From an uncultured Bacteroides sp. (GTDB lineage: Bacteria > Bacteroidota > Bacteroidia > Bacteroidales > Bacteroidaceae): DNA of 25,249 nt. Location: assembly GCA_947071285.1 (NCBI GenBank), contig CAMTFK010000053.1:1-25249 (forward strand). The letters run 5' to 3'. Every line of letters begins with the position of its first letter. Positions within the stretch are counted from its first letter, which is position 1. This document shows, piece after piece, positions 6,864 to 13,155 of this stretch. Below the pieces are notes generated by a model, which did no database searches, was not told where the DNA came from, and worked only from the letters and a program-made list of their open reading frames with translations. The position numbers were made by a program, and so were the translations under genes.

Positions 6864-7655
6864 ATGAAAAAATTAGTTATCGTCGGATGTGGACGACTCG
6901 CCGGAATAGTTTCGGATGCAGTTGTCAATGGCTTGTTGCCTGAATATGATTTAGTGGGTGTATACTCTCGTACAGCAGAAAAAGCTGAACGTATCGTTGC
7001 CAAAATGCAGCAACATGGAAAAACATGTATGGCTTGCACAACCATAGAAGATTTACTGGCATTGAAGCCCGATTACTTAGTGGAAGCAGCCTCCCCTGCC
7101 GCCATGAAAGAACTTGCCCTGCCTGCATTGAAGAACGGGACTTCTATCGTCACCCTTTCTATCGGCGCACTGGCAGACACAGCTTTTTATCAGGAAGTGA
7201 TGAAGACAGCCCAAGCAAATGGCACACGTGTGTATATCGTCTCCGGAGCTACCGGCGGATTTGATGTGCTGCGCACAGCCTCTCTGATGGGAAATGCAAC
7301 CGCCAAGTTTTTTAATGAAAAGGGTCCTAATGCTTTGAAAGGAACTGCTGTATATGATGAGGCTCTGCAAAACGAGCAACGGATTGTTTTCTCAGGCAAT
7401 GCAACCGAAGCCATCGCCATGTTCCCTACCAAAGTCAATGTAGCCGTTGCCGCCTCACTGGCCTCCGTTGGTCCCGAAAACATGCAAATGTCCATGCAGT
7501 CCACCCCCGGATTTGTGGGAGATACGCAAAGAGTAGAAATAAAGAATGAGCAGGTGCATGCCGTAATCGATGTGTACAGCGCCACGGCTGAAATAGCAGG
7601 GTGGTCTGTGGTGAACACCCTGCTCAATATCACATCACCGATTGTATTCTTCTGA
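6864..7655 (+). CDS. L-aspartate dehydrogenase-like protein (NadX/DUF108 family)
   Basis: The 263-residue length and domain order fit the aspartate dehydrogenase family: an N-terminal Rossmann domain with GCGRLAG (8-14) and a C-terminal domain with GPNALKGTAVYDEAL, FSGNATEAI (176-184) and FPTKVNVAVAASLA (187-200). Family members oxidise L-aspartate to iminoaspartate, either for NAD synthesis or amino-acid turnover. The usual NxHEI-type segment that carries the catalytic histidine aligns here with GDTQRVEI (219-226), which has no histidine, so the substrate may differ or the alignment may be shifted. No nadA or nadC gene is adjacent. It is convergent with the 2-hydroxyacid dehydrogenase-like gene, 5 bp away. 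Family good; activity uncertain. Confidence 0.8.
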   Translation: MKKLVIVGCGRLAGIVSDAVVNGLLPEYDLVGVYSRTAEKAERIVAKMQQHGKTCMACTTIEDLLALKPDYLVEAASPAAMKELALPALKNGTSIVTLSIGALADTAFYQEVMKTAQANGTRVYIVSGATGGFDVLRTASLMGNATAKFFNEKGPNALKGTAVYDEALQNEQRIVFSGNATEAIAMFPTKVNVAVAASLASVGPENMQMSMQSTPGFVGDTQRVEIKNEQVHAVIDVYSATAEIAGWSVVNTLLNITSPIVFF

Positions 7656-7660
7656 TTCGA

Positions 7661-8545
7661 TTACCGGATATATTCCTTTATATTGGCAAGCACTTTCTCG
7701 CTCAGGCGGTCAAACGCCTGACGGGTGCGGCCAGTGGAAACTTGCATGCAACGGACATGGGGATGACTCAAAAGTTGCTCTCCACCCAAAGCTCCCACCG
7801 TATCACAAAAACAAAGATTGTCACCTTCCAGCCACTTGACAAATGCCGGTTCGTCCCATGCCGGGGATAATCCGGTATTGAACAGAATCTTCTTGTTTCC
7901 CAGTTGTCCGAACTCCGCCTCATGCAACAAAACCGTGTTCTTATTGAGGCAACAGAAAACAACCTCACTCTGAGCAAGAAGTTCGTTCAACGGCAGGAAA
8001 CGATATCCTTTAGCTGCCGCCTCCTGCTTCTCACTACGGGCAAAGTAGGCAATCTCCGCACCGAAAAACTTCAATGCATCCGCTATCATGCCACCGGACT
8101 TACCCAGTCCTACAACACCAACTTTCAGCCCGGTAATCTCGCGCGGCATATCTTCCCACGGTTCCTGACCAAATCCATGCAGACAACGCACTAACTCACT
8201 GACCACATATTCCACCACACCCTCGTCGCCATAATCGCGGATACCTGTTACGGTTATTCCCCGTTCATTGGCATAGCGAATATCCACGTTGGCGCTTTCG
8301 GGAGAGTACAGCGAACAACACATCCCGATATATTTAATATCCGTACACTCCTCCAACACCGCACGGTTTATCCGGGAAGTATAACTCAGGAGCACAGCAT
8401 CGGCATCTCCGATGCGGGCTATAATTTCCTCATCTCCTGCCGGAATATCAGGATACATCACAACTTCATCTGCATACGAGTGCAGTTCTTTTTCTGCTGA
8501 CGGAATCAGACTTACAGGTTCTATTGCTACAAGTTTACGAAACAT
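7661..8545 (-). CDS. NAD(P)-binding D-isomer-specific 2-hydroxyacid dehydrogenase-like protein, catalytic residues missing
   Basis: The protein has 294 residues from the ATG at 8545; an upstream TTG at 8599 is in frame but lies in another gene's terminator. The dinucleotide fold is clear, with KVGVVGLGKSGG (141-152) and a following strand EIAYFARSEK. The overall layout is that of PGDH-like dehydrogenases. However, the segment NTARG, which provides the catalytic arginine, reads NTGLS (223-227), and the C-terminal PHIAG-type segment with the catalytic histidine reads QVSTGRT (268-274). The protein may have changed chemistry or bind nucleotide without classical turnover. Fold assignment is good, function unknown. 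Its start overlaps the end of a small upstream ORF by 19 bp. Confidence 0.8.
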   Translation of the reverse strand: MFRKLVAIEPVSLIPSAEKELHSYADEVVMYPDIPAGDEEIIARIGDADAVLLSYTSRINRAVLEECTDIKYIGMCCSLYSPESANVDIRYANERGITVTGIRDYGDEGVVEYVVSELVRCLHGFGQEPWEDMPREITGLKVGVVGLGKSGGMIADALKFFGAEIAYFARSEKQEAAAKGYRFLPLNELLAQSEVVFCCLNKNTVLLHEAEFGQLGNKKILFNTGLSPAWDEPAFVKWLEGDNLCFCDTVGALGGEQLLSHPHVRCMQVSTGRTRQAFDRLSEKVLANIKEYIR

Positions 8546-8778
8546 AGTTTTTTTGATTTTAGAAACGGCGAAGTTAACAAAAAGAGTGATATAAAACAAA
8601 AAGAGCTGCCATCGATGATACGTGACAACTCTTTCTTACTATCTTTACGACAATACTTCTTCTTGTTTTTATGCGGACGGTCTTTTGCAATCCAACGCCC
8701 GCCATTGCGTTCCAGCTCTATCGAGCGGTTCGCTTCCTTGAATGCCGATATTGCATCCCTGCGTTTCTTCGTTTTCAT
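8527..8778 (-). CDS. Small basic hypothetical protein whose ORF runs through a hairpin terminator
   Basis: The ORF is 83 codons from an ATG at 8778, with its own TATCTTTG box 25 bases upstream (8804-8811). Residues 1-50 are rich in Lys and Arg (MKTKKRRDAISAFKEANRS, then RPHKNKKKYCRK) and look like a genuine conserved small protein. Residues 50-60 are encoded by a terminator-like hairpin (8599-8634), and the rest is a hydrophobic tail that overlaps the next gene. This suggests the natural stop codon lies before the hairpin and has been lost by mutation or frameshift. No known family is recognised; nucleic-acid binding is possible from the charge alone. Confidence 0.55.
   Translation of the reverse strand: MKTKKRRDAISAFKEANRSIELERNGGRWIAKDRPHKNKKKYCRKDSKKELSRIIDGSSFCFISLFLLTSPFLKSKKLCFVNL
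8599..8634 (-). terminator. Hairpin terminator within the small basic protein ORF
   Basis: Minus strand arms AAAGAGTTGTCA and TGGCAGCTCTTT pair with two mismatches and are followed by a T-rich run. The arms are closely related to the hairpin at 9072-9106. Confidence 0.55.
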
Positions 8779-8803
8779 TGTTCTATAAACTTTAAATGCG
8801 TTG

Positions 8804-8811
8804 CAAAGATA
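8804..8811 (-). promoter_or_regulatory. -7 box for the small basic protein gene
   Basis: TATCTTTG on the minus strand lies 25 bases before the ATG at 8778, just past the end of the upstream 57-residue gene. No clear -33 element is seen. Confidence 0.5.
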
Positions 8812-8827
8812 GTCAATTAAAACGAAA

Positions 8828-9001
8828 CTACCCTCTGCTGCCCAAGCTATTCTTATCCGGATTTATTTCGGAAACCATATTGCGCACTTCTTTCTTATCG
8901 ACTTTGGAATATAAACCCAATTGTCGTCCTGGTAATGTTTCTTCAGCACTTTTCTGCATCTTGCTCTTATTTTCGAGAGTTTTTTCTTCTTTTTTATCCA
9001 T
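8828..9001 (-). CDS. 57-residue charged hypothetical protein
   Basis: An ATG at 9001 opens a 57-codon frame ending in TAG at 8828. The peptide is rich in Lys and Glu (MDKKEEKTLENKSKMQKSAE), then has a more ordered segment, LPGRQLGLYSKVDKKEVRNM, and ends NSLGSRG. It has no signal peptide or membrane helix. It lies upstream of the small basic protein gene on the same strand, 49 bp apart. No family is recognised. Codon use and the absence of a better frame on either strand support it as real, but the evidence is modest. Confidence 0.55.
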   Translation of the reverse strand: MDKKEEKTLENKSKMQKSAEETLPGRQLGLYSKVDKKEVRNMVSEINPDKNSLGSRG

Positions 9002-9071
9002 ATTCTTATCTGGTTAGGTTATTTACTAATATAGTAACACACGGAGAATCCTTAAGGTTCTCTCTTAACGC

Positions 9072-9106
9072 AAAAAAGAGTTGCCAATGACTGACAACTC
9101 TTTTTT
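9072..9106. terminator. Bidirectional terminator downstream of the DUF6249-like gene
   Basis: A 12-bp stem (AAAAAAGAGTTG with CAACTCTTTTTT) and an 11-base loop give T-runs on both strands. It lies 30 bp past the stop of the membrane protein gene at 9136. Confidence 0.8.
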
Positions 9107-9135
9107 AACATAAGAAAATTCCTAAATTCCGGCCA

Positions 9136-9534
9136 TTATTTCTTACTGAGCTTCAACTCTGCAATAAAGGCTGTGATAAGCCCGATACCTCCAAACGAAA
9201 GCACGCAAGCTCCATAAACCAAAGATACCGTCTCACGATAAACACGCCAGTTGTCCACATCCTTATCCAAGTATCCGGGAATTGCCGAAGTGCAAATTAC
9301 AAAACCTATCAACAATCCCAATCCCATGCCCACCAGCAGGCATCCTAATTTCAATGCCGAGAAAGAAAAATTGCCATAAAGTTTCGGCATACAAGCCGCA
9401 TCCGGGACATACTTATCCCCCATCTTCTCAATCAGCATCAGGCGCTCCTTCTTACATACAAACAATTCAAACAGTTTGTAAATTCCTAAAGTAATGATTG
9501 CCATAATCGTAGGCACCATAATAAAATCCATCAT
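9136..9534 (-). CDS. Small three-helix membrane protein, DUF6249-like, divergent from an ECF sigma gene
   Basis: The 132-residue protein has predicted membrane segments near 5-26, 60-82 and 103-124. A cytoplasmic loop between the first two carries KKERLMLIEKMGDKY, a charged stretch typical of DUF6249-type proteins found beside sigma factor genes in Bacteroides. Its function is unknown. An ECF-type promoter (9576-9606), identical in its key elements and spacing to that of the divergent sigma gene, lies about 42 bp upstream, so it is probably a member of that sigma regulon and may sense envelope stress. Two adjacent ATG codons (9534 and 9531) could start it. Confidence 0.8.
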   Translation of the reverse strand: MMDFIMVPTIMAIITLGIYKLFELFVCKKERLMLIEKMGDKYVPDAACMPKLYGNFSFSALKLGCLLVGMGLGLLIGFVICTSAIPGYLDKDVDNWRVYRETVSLVYGACVLSFGGIGLITAFIAELKLSKK

Positions 9535-9575
9535 ATTCGTTTCGTTTTAAATTAGTATTTTTGTTCCTTTGTACA

Positions 9576-9606
9576 CTTTAGACGCAGGCTTCTTTATGAG
9601 GTTACA
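9576..9606 (-). promoter_or_regulatory. ECF-type promoter for the DUF6249-like gene
   Basis: Minus strand: TGTAACC (9600-9606), a 15-base spacer, then CGTCTAAAG (9576-9584). Both boxes and the spacing equal those of the promoter facing the other way at 9641-9671. They resemble the -35/-10 elements of ECF sigma factors (TGTAAC and CGTC types). Confidence 0.72.
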
Positions 9607-9640
9607 CATTCTGCGAAAAAAAATATTTCTTTCCGGATTC

Positions 9641-9671
9641 TGTAACCTTATATATAGAGTTGCGTCTAAAG
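9641..9671 (+). promoter_or_regulatory. ECF-type autoregulatory promoter of the sigma factor gene
   Basis: TGTAACC (9641-9647), 15 bases, then CGTCTAAAG (9663-9671), ending six bases before the sigma ATG. The transcript would be almost leaderless. The match to the mirror-image promoter makes chance unlikely. Confidence 0.72.
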
Positions 9672-9677
9672 AGCAAA

Positions 9678-10226
9678 ATGGAGAATAACGAAACACATAT
9701 TATCCGACGAATATTGAAAGGAGAAACTGCTCTGTACGAAAACTTCCTGAATCAGTACGGTCAACAGGTATTTTCCCTGATTGTCCGCATCATCTGCAAT
9801 CAGGAAGATGCCGAAGAGCTGACGCAAGACGTTTTTCTGAAAGCGTTCCAGCACCTCTCCTCTTTCAAAGCCGAAAGTTCTTTCTCCACATGGATATATT
9901 CCATTGCTTATAATACGGCTATTTCGGCAGCCCGTAAAAGGAAATTTGATACCTTTGCCATGGATGATACGTTACTCGCCAACATTTCGGAGCAACAGGT
10001 TGATGAAACGCTGAACGACGAAAGCGAGGAAATGATTATCAAACTAAACAGAGCCATAGAAAAACTGAACTCTGACGAACGTGCCTTGATTACTCTATTC
10101 TACTATGAAGAAAAGACGATGAATGAAACCGCCCTGATTCTGGGCCTGACAGAGAGCAATGCAAAAGTAAAATTGCATCGCATACGTAAAAAGATATATG
10201 TACTCATTAAACAAGAGGAAGTATGA
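9678..10226 (+). CDS. ECF-type RNA polymerase sigma factor
   Basis: The 182-residue protein has the two ECF domains. Region 2 carries the core-binding stretch FSLIVRIICNQEDAEELTQD and the -10-recognition segment FSTWIYSIAYNTAISAARKRK. Region 4 carries ERALITLFYYEEKTMNETA followed by the helix-turn-helix LILGLTESNAKVKLHRIRKK. The ATG at 9678 is chosen; a TTG at 9660 lies in the promoter. The TGA overlaps the start of the next gene (ATGA), indicating translational coupling to a membrane protein that is probably its anti-sigma factor. The upstream ECF-type promoter suggests autoregulation. The signal it answers is unknown. Confidence 0.93.
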   Translation: MENNETHIIRRILKGETALYENFLNQYGQQVFSLIVRIICNQEDAEELTQDVFLKAFQHLSSFKAESSFSTWIYSIAYNTAISAARKRKFDTFAMDDTLLANISEQQVDETLNDESEEMIIKLNRAIEKLNSDERALITLFYYEEKTMNETALILGLTESNAKVKLHRIRKKIYVLIKQEEV

Positions 10227-10594
10227 ACGAAGAACAAAAAGATAAAGGACTGAAAAGAGCCGTAAAAGCGGAAAATGAATTTCGCCTGCCTTCCAACTTT
10301 GCTTACCGCACCATGAGGAAGATGGAAGAGGCTATGCGTCTGCGGGAAAAGAAATCGGAACGAAGAACTTTATTTGCTACGATAGCTGCTTCTGTATTCT
10401 TAGCAGGATGTTGCATTGCCGGATTAGCCACTTACTTTGGTGATGTCATCAGGGAGGCCTTCACTCCTACGGAAAACCTGAAACCTGACCATATTCAGAT
10501 ACCGGCATTCTGGGTGCTGATACTTATTACAATTCCGTTGTTCGTCCTGTTCGACCGATGGATGAGAAAACGATATTACAAGCATCATTCTTAA
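10223..10594 (+). CDS. Two-helix membrane protein, probable anti-sigma factor
   Basis: This 123-residue protein overlaps the sigma gene by 4 bp. Residues 1-48 are charged and cytoplasmic (KRAVKAENEFRLPSNFAYRT, then a Lys/Arg-rich helix), followed by membrane segments near 49-71 and 94-111 with a short external loop and a basic C-terminus. A small protein with a cytoplasmic N-terminus and membrane helices directly after an ECF sigma gene is the usual arrangement of an anti-sigma factor. There is no recognisable zinc-binding HxxxCxxC motif, so it is not a ZAS-type anti-sigma. Role inferred from context. Confidence 0.75.
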   Translation: MNEEQKDKGLKRAVKAENEFRLPSNFAYRTMRKMEEAMRLREKKSERRTLFATIAASVFLAGCCIAGLATYFGDVIREAFTPTENLKPDHIQIPAFWVLILITIPLFVLFDRWMRKRYYKHHS

Positions 10595-10598
10595 AAAG

Positions 10599-10634
10599 AA
10601 ACGAGGATGTCCGTCGAAAGGAACATCCTCGTTT
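10599..10634. terminator. Strong bidirectional terminator between the sigma operon and the serine operon
   Basis: A perfect 12-bp stem (AAACGAGGATGT with ACATCCTCGTTT) and a 12-base loop have T-rich tails on both sides. It serves the convergent sigma/anti-sigma and DUF1015 transcripts. Confidence 0.88.
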
Positions 10635-10654
10635 TTCTTTTTCAAATAATAGTT

Positions 10655-11902
10655 TTAATCCAATTTGTGGATAACCAGTCCCGAACGTAATTTCGGTTCA
10701 AACCACGTTGTTTTGGGAGGCATGATGTTGCCCGTATCTGCAATGTCCATCAACTGCTTCATGCTGACCGGATAAAGTGCCAAAGCAACTTTCATCTCGC
10801 CACTATCCACCCGTTTCTTCAACTCGCCCAGACCACGGATACCACCAACGAAATCAATACGTTTGTCGGAACGAAGGTCTTTTATACCGAGTACTTCATC
10901 CAGAATAAGATTAGAAGAAATAGTAACATCCAGCACACCAATCGGGTCATTATCATTGTATGTACCCGGTTTAGCTGTCAGGCTATACCACTTGCCATCC
11001 AGATAAAGGGAGAAATTATGCAAACCGGTAGGTTTATAAATATCCGCACCCTTTTCTTCAACCGTGAAGTTCTTGCTGACAGCAGCCAGGAACTGTTCCG
11101 GTGTCAAACCGTTCAGGTCTTTGACAACACGGTTATAATCGATAATTGTCAGTTGGTTGGCGGGGAAGCAAACAGCCATGAAGTAGTTGTATTCTTCGTC
11201 ACCGGAATGATTTGGATTCTGTTTCGCTTTTTCAGCTCCTACCAAAGCAGCGGCAGCACTACGATGATGTCCGTCGGCAATGTAGAGGGCAGGCATCTTA
11301 GCAAATTCCTGGGTGATGGCATCAATATCTTCCTGTTTATCAATAATCCAGAAAGTATGTCCGAAACCATCGCCGGGAGCGATAAAGTCGTACACCGGTT
11401 TCCCGGCAGTATAATGAGCGATGATAGTATCCAGAGTAGCATTATCAGGATATGCAAAGAATACCGGTTCGATATTGGCATTGTTCACGCGAACATGCTT
11501 CATGCGGTCTTCTTCCTTATCGCGGCGGGTCAATTCATGCTTTTTGATGACACCGTTCATATAGTCGGGAACATAAGCGCCAACTACCAGACCATACTGC
11601 GTCTTTCCATTCATGGTCTGCGCATAGACGTAATAGTTTTCTTTATCATCCTGCACCAGCCAGCCTTTATCCTGGAACATTTGGAAGTTTTCAGCAGCTT
11701 TCTGATAAACACATTCATCATGTTCGTCAGTGCCTACCGGAAAATCTATTTCGGGCTTAATGATATGATACAGGGATTTCTCGTTTCCTTTCGCCTCTTC
11801 GCGCGCTTCTGCTGAGTTCAGCACATCATACGGACGGGAAGCAACCTGTTCTACCAGGTCCTGCGGAGGACGAACGCCCTTAAAAGGTTTAATTATTGCC
11901 AT
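10655..11902 (-). CDS. DUF1015 family protein, last gene of the serine operon
   Basis: The 415-residue protein matches DUF1015 over its full length, with RPPQDL and RPYDV (11-27), KHELTRRDKEEDR (121-133) and the hallmark ADGHHR (209-214). The DGHHR motif recalls the ParB/SerK-like nucleotide-using fold, one member of which is an archaeal free serine kinase; that link is from memory of the motif and not established for DUF1015. It is soluble and has no signal peptide. It sits 24 bp after a small membrane protein gene and downstream of serA and serC, so a role in serine or phosphoserine metabolism is a reasonable inference. The family call is firm. Confidence 0.88.
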   Translation of the reverse strand: MAIIKPFKGVRPPQDLVEQVASRPYDVLNSAEAREEAKGNEKSLYHIIKPEIDFPVGTDEHDECVYQKAAENFQMFQDKGWLVQDDKENYYVYAQTMNGKTQYGLVVGAYVPDYMNGVIKKHELTRRDKEEDRMKHVRVNNANIEPVFFAYPDNATLDTIIAHYTAGKPVYDFIAPGDGFGHTFWIIDKQEDIDAITQEFAKMPALYIADGHHRSAAAALVGAEKAKQNPNHSGDEEYNYFMAVCFPANQLTIIDYNRVVKDLNGLTPEQFLAAVSKNFTVEEKGADIYKPTGLHNFSLYLDGKWYSLTAKPGTYNDNDPIGVLDVTISSNLILDEVLGIKDLRSDKRIDFVGGIRGLGELKKRVDSGEMKVALALYPVSMKQLMDIADTGNIMPPKTTWFEPKLRSGLVIHKLD

Positions 11903-11926
11903 AAGTCAAGGTGTGTTTTTAATGGA

Positions 11927-12121
11927 TTATTGAGATTTCTTTTTCATGAAATGCACTATCAAATAGATTGCACTACCTACTATCAGCACAACAGATACGC
12001 CCTCGCAAAAGCCGAGGGCGAAATCTGAAAGTTCTTTTCTGAATATACTGCTCAATGCAAATATACCAGCACCTATCGTCAGATAGATTACTGCAAATTT
12101 ATAGGCAGTCCTGCTATTCAT
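11927..12121 (-). CDS. 64-residue two-helix membrane protein in the serine operon
   Basis: The ORF begins one base after the serA stop codon. It encodes membrane segments near residues 8-24 and 36-58 and ends in a basic tail (HFMKKKSQ). No family is recognised. The tight spacing to serA and to DUF1015 means it is co-transcribed and probably translationally coupled. Small hydrophobic proteins of this kind may assist a membrane partner, but no partner is visible here. Confidence 0.75.
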   Translation of the reverse strand: MNSRTAYKFAVIYLTIGAGIFALSSIFRKELSDFALGFCEGVSVVLIVGSAIYLIVHFMKKKSQ

Positions 12122-12122
12122 C

Positions 12123-13046
12123 TCACTTTTTGTTTACGCGGAATTTCTCGCAACCGTCTTTCAGGAAGCCTACAATCTGCTGAGCAGCAGCAATACCTGC
12201 ATTGATATTAGCTTCGGCAGTCTGTGCTCCCATCTTCTTCGGTGTAGAGAAGTAGCGTCCGACAAACTTAGCTGCAAATGTTTCGTTGGCAGCAGGCATG
12301 ATGTCAGTCATGTATTTCAGGTCAGCACGTTCTTCCATCAACTGAATCAATTCTGTTTCATTGATAACCTCTTTACGGGCTGTGTTCACCAATACACCAC
12401 CCTTCGGCATTTTGTTCACCAAAGCATAGTTGATGGAGTTCTTTGTTTCGGCAGTAGCCGGAATGTGCAGTGAAACCACGTTACAAGTAGAGTAAAGTTC
12501 ATCGGCAGAGTCAACAGCCTTCACACCGTCTTTCTCAATCACCTCTTTCGGGCAGAAAGCATCGAAAGCAAAGATTTCCATACCGAAGCCTTTAGCGATA
12601 CGGGCTACATTACGGCCTACGTTGCCATAAGCGTGAATACCCAGTTTCTTGCCTTTCAGTTCCGTCCCCGAAGTACCGTTATACATATTGCGGACAGCCA
12701 TTACCATCATACCGAAAGCGAGTTCGGCTACGGCATTAGAGTTCTGTCCCGGGGTGTTCATCACACATACATTGTGTGCAGTGGCAGCTTCCAAGTCTAC
12801 ATTATCGTAACCTGCACCTGCGCGTACCACAATCTTCAATTCTTTGGCAGCATCCAGCACTTCGGCATCTATGATGTCGCTACGGATAATAATGGCATTA
12901 GCATCCTTCACAGCGTCCAGTAATTGGGCTTTCTCAGTATATTTTTCCAGCAAAGCAAGTTCATAACCTGCTGCTTCAATTTCTTTGCGAATACCGTCTA
13001 CAGCTACTTTAGCGAACGGTTTGTCGGTTGCAATTAATACTTTCAT
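12123..13046 (-). CDS. serA: D-3-phosphoglycerate dehydrogenase, short form
   Basis: The 307-residue protein from the ATG at 13046 is the short type of PGDH without the C-terminal regulatory (ACT) domain. It oxidises 3-phosphoglycerate to 3-phosphohydroxypyruvate, the first step of serine synthesis. VRAGAGYDNVD (74-84) and the NAD loop AYGNVGRNVA (139-148) are present, and NTARKEV gives the catalytic arginine (R224). The usual catalytic histidine in TPHIGAQT is replaced by lysine (TPKKMGAQT, K270), as in the lysine-type PGDHs described in Entamoeba and Bacteroidetes. The serC neighbour confirms the pathway. A TTA/T-rich upstream stretch holds a palindromic repeat and not an obvious separate promoter. 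Confidence 0.93.
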   Translation of the reverse strand: MKVLIATDKPFAKVAVDGIRKEIEAAGYELALLEKYTEKAQLLDAVKDANAIIIRSDIIDAEVLDAAKELKIVVRAGAGYDNVDLEAATAHNVCVMNTPGQNSNAVAELAFGMMVMAVRNMYNGTSGTELKGKKLGIHAYGNVGRNVARIAKGFGMEIFAFDAFCPKEVIEKDGVKAVDSADELYSTCNVVSLHIPATAETKNSINYALVNKMPKGGVLVNTARKEVINETELIQLMEERADLKYMTDIMPAANETFAAKFVGRYFSTPKKMGAQTAEANINAGIAAAQQIVGFLKDGCEKFRVNKK

Positions 13047-13071
13047 GATTCTTATGATATTAAAAAAAGAC

Positions 13072-13145
13072 TCACCACAGATTACACAGATTATCACAGA
13101 TTTTAATCATAAAACAATCTGTGAGATCTGCGTAATCTGTGGTGA
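13072..13145. repeat. Interspersed palindromic repeat between serC and serA
   Basis: Two imperfectly matched arms of about 30 bases, TCACCACAGATTACACAG... and ...CTGCGTAATCTGTGGTGA, flank a 14-base centre. The arms also contain internal repeats of the core ACAGATT. This resembles known short interspersed palindromes of Bacteroides. It is located in the 109-bp serC-serA gap, so the operon mRNA would carry a long hairpin. Confidence 0.75.
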
Positions 13146-13155
13146 ATAAATATTA

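Noticed and set aside
8528..9001. Toxin-antitoxin pair formed by the 57- and 83-residue proteins
   Set aside because: No toxin or antitoxin family features are visible, the genes do not overlap and the second has its own promoter box.
11018..11815. 265-codon plus-strand ORF
   Set aside because: It is antisense to the DUF1015 gene, whose protein matches its family over the full length; the antisense product shows no family features.
13047..13155. Separate serA promoter
   Set aside because: No TAnnTTTG box is seen in the gap, which is mostly filled by the palindromic repeat; co-transcription with serC is simpler.
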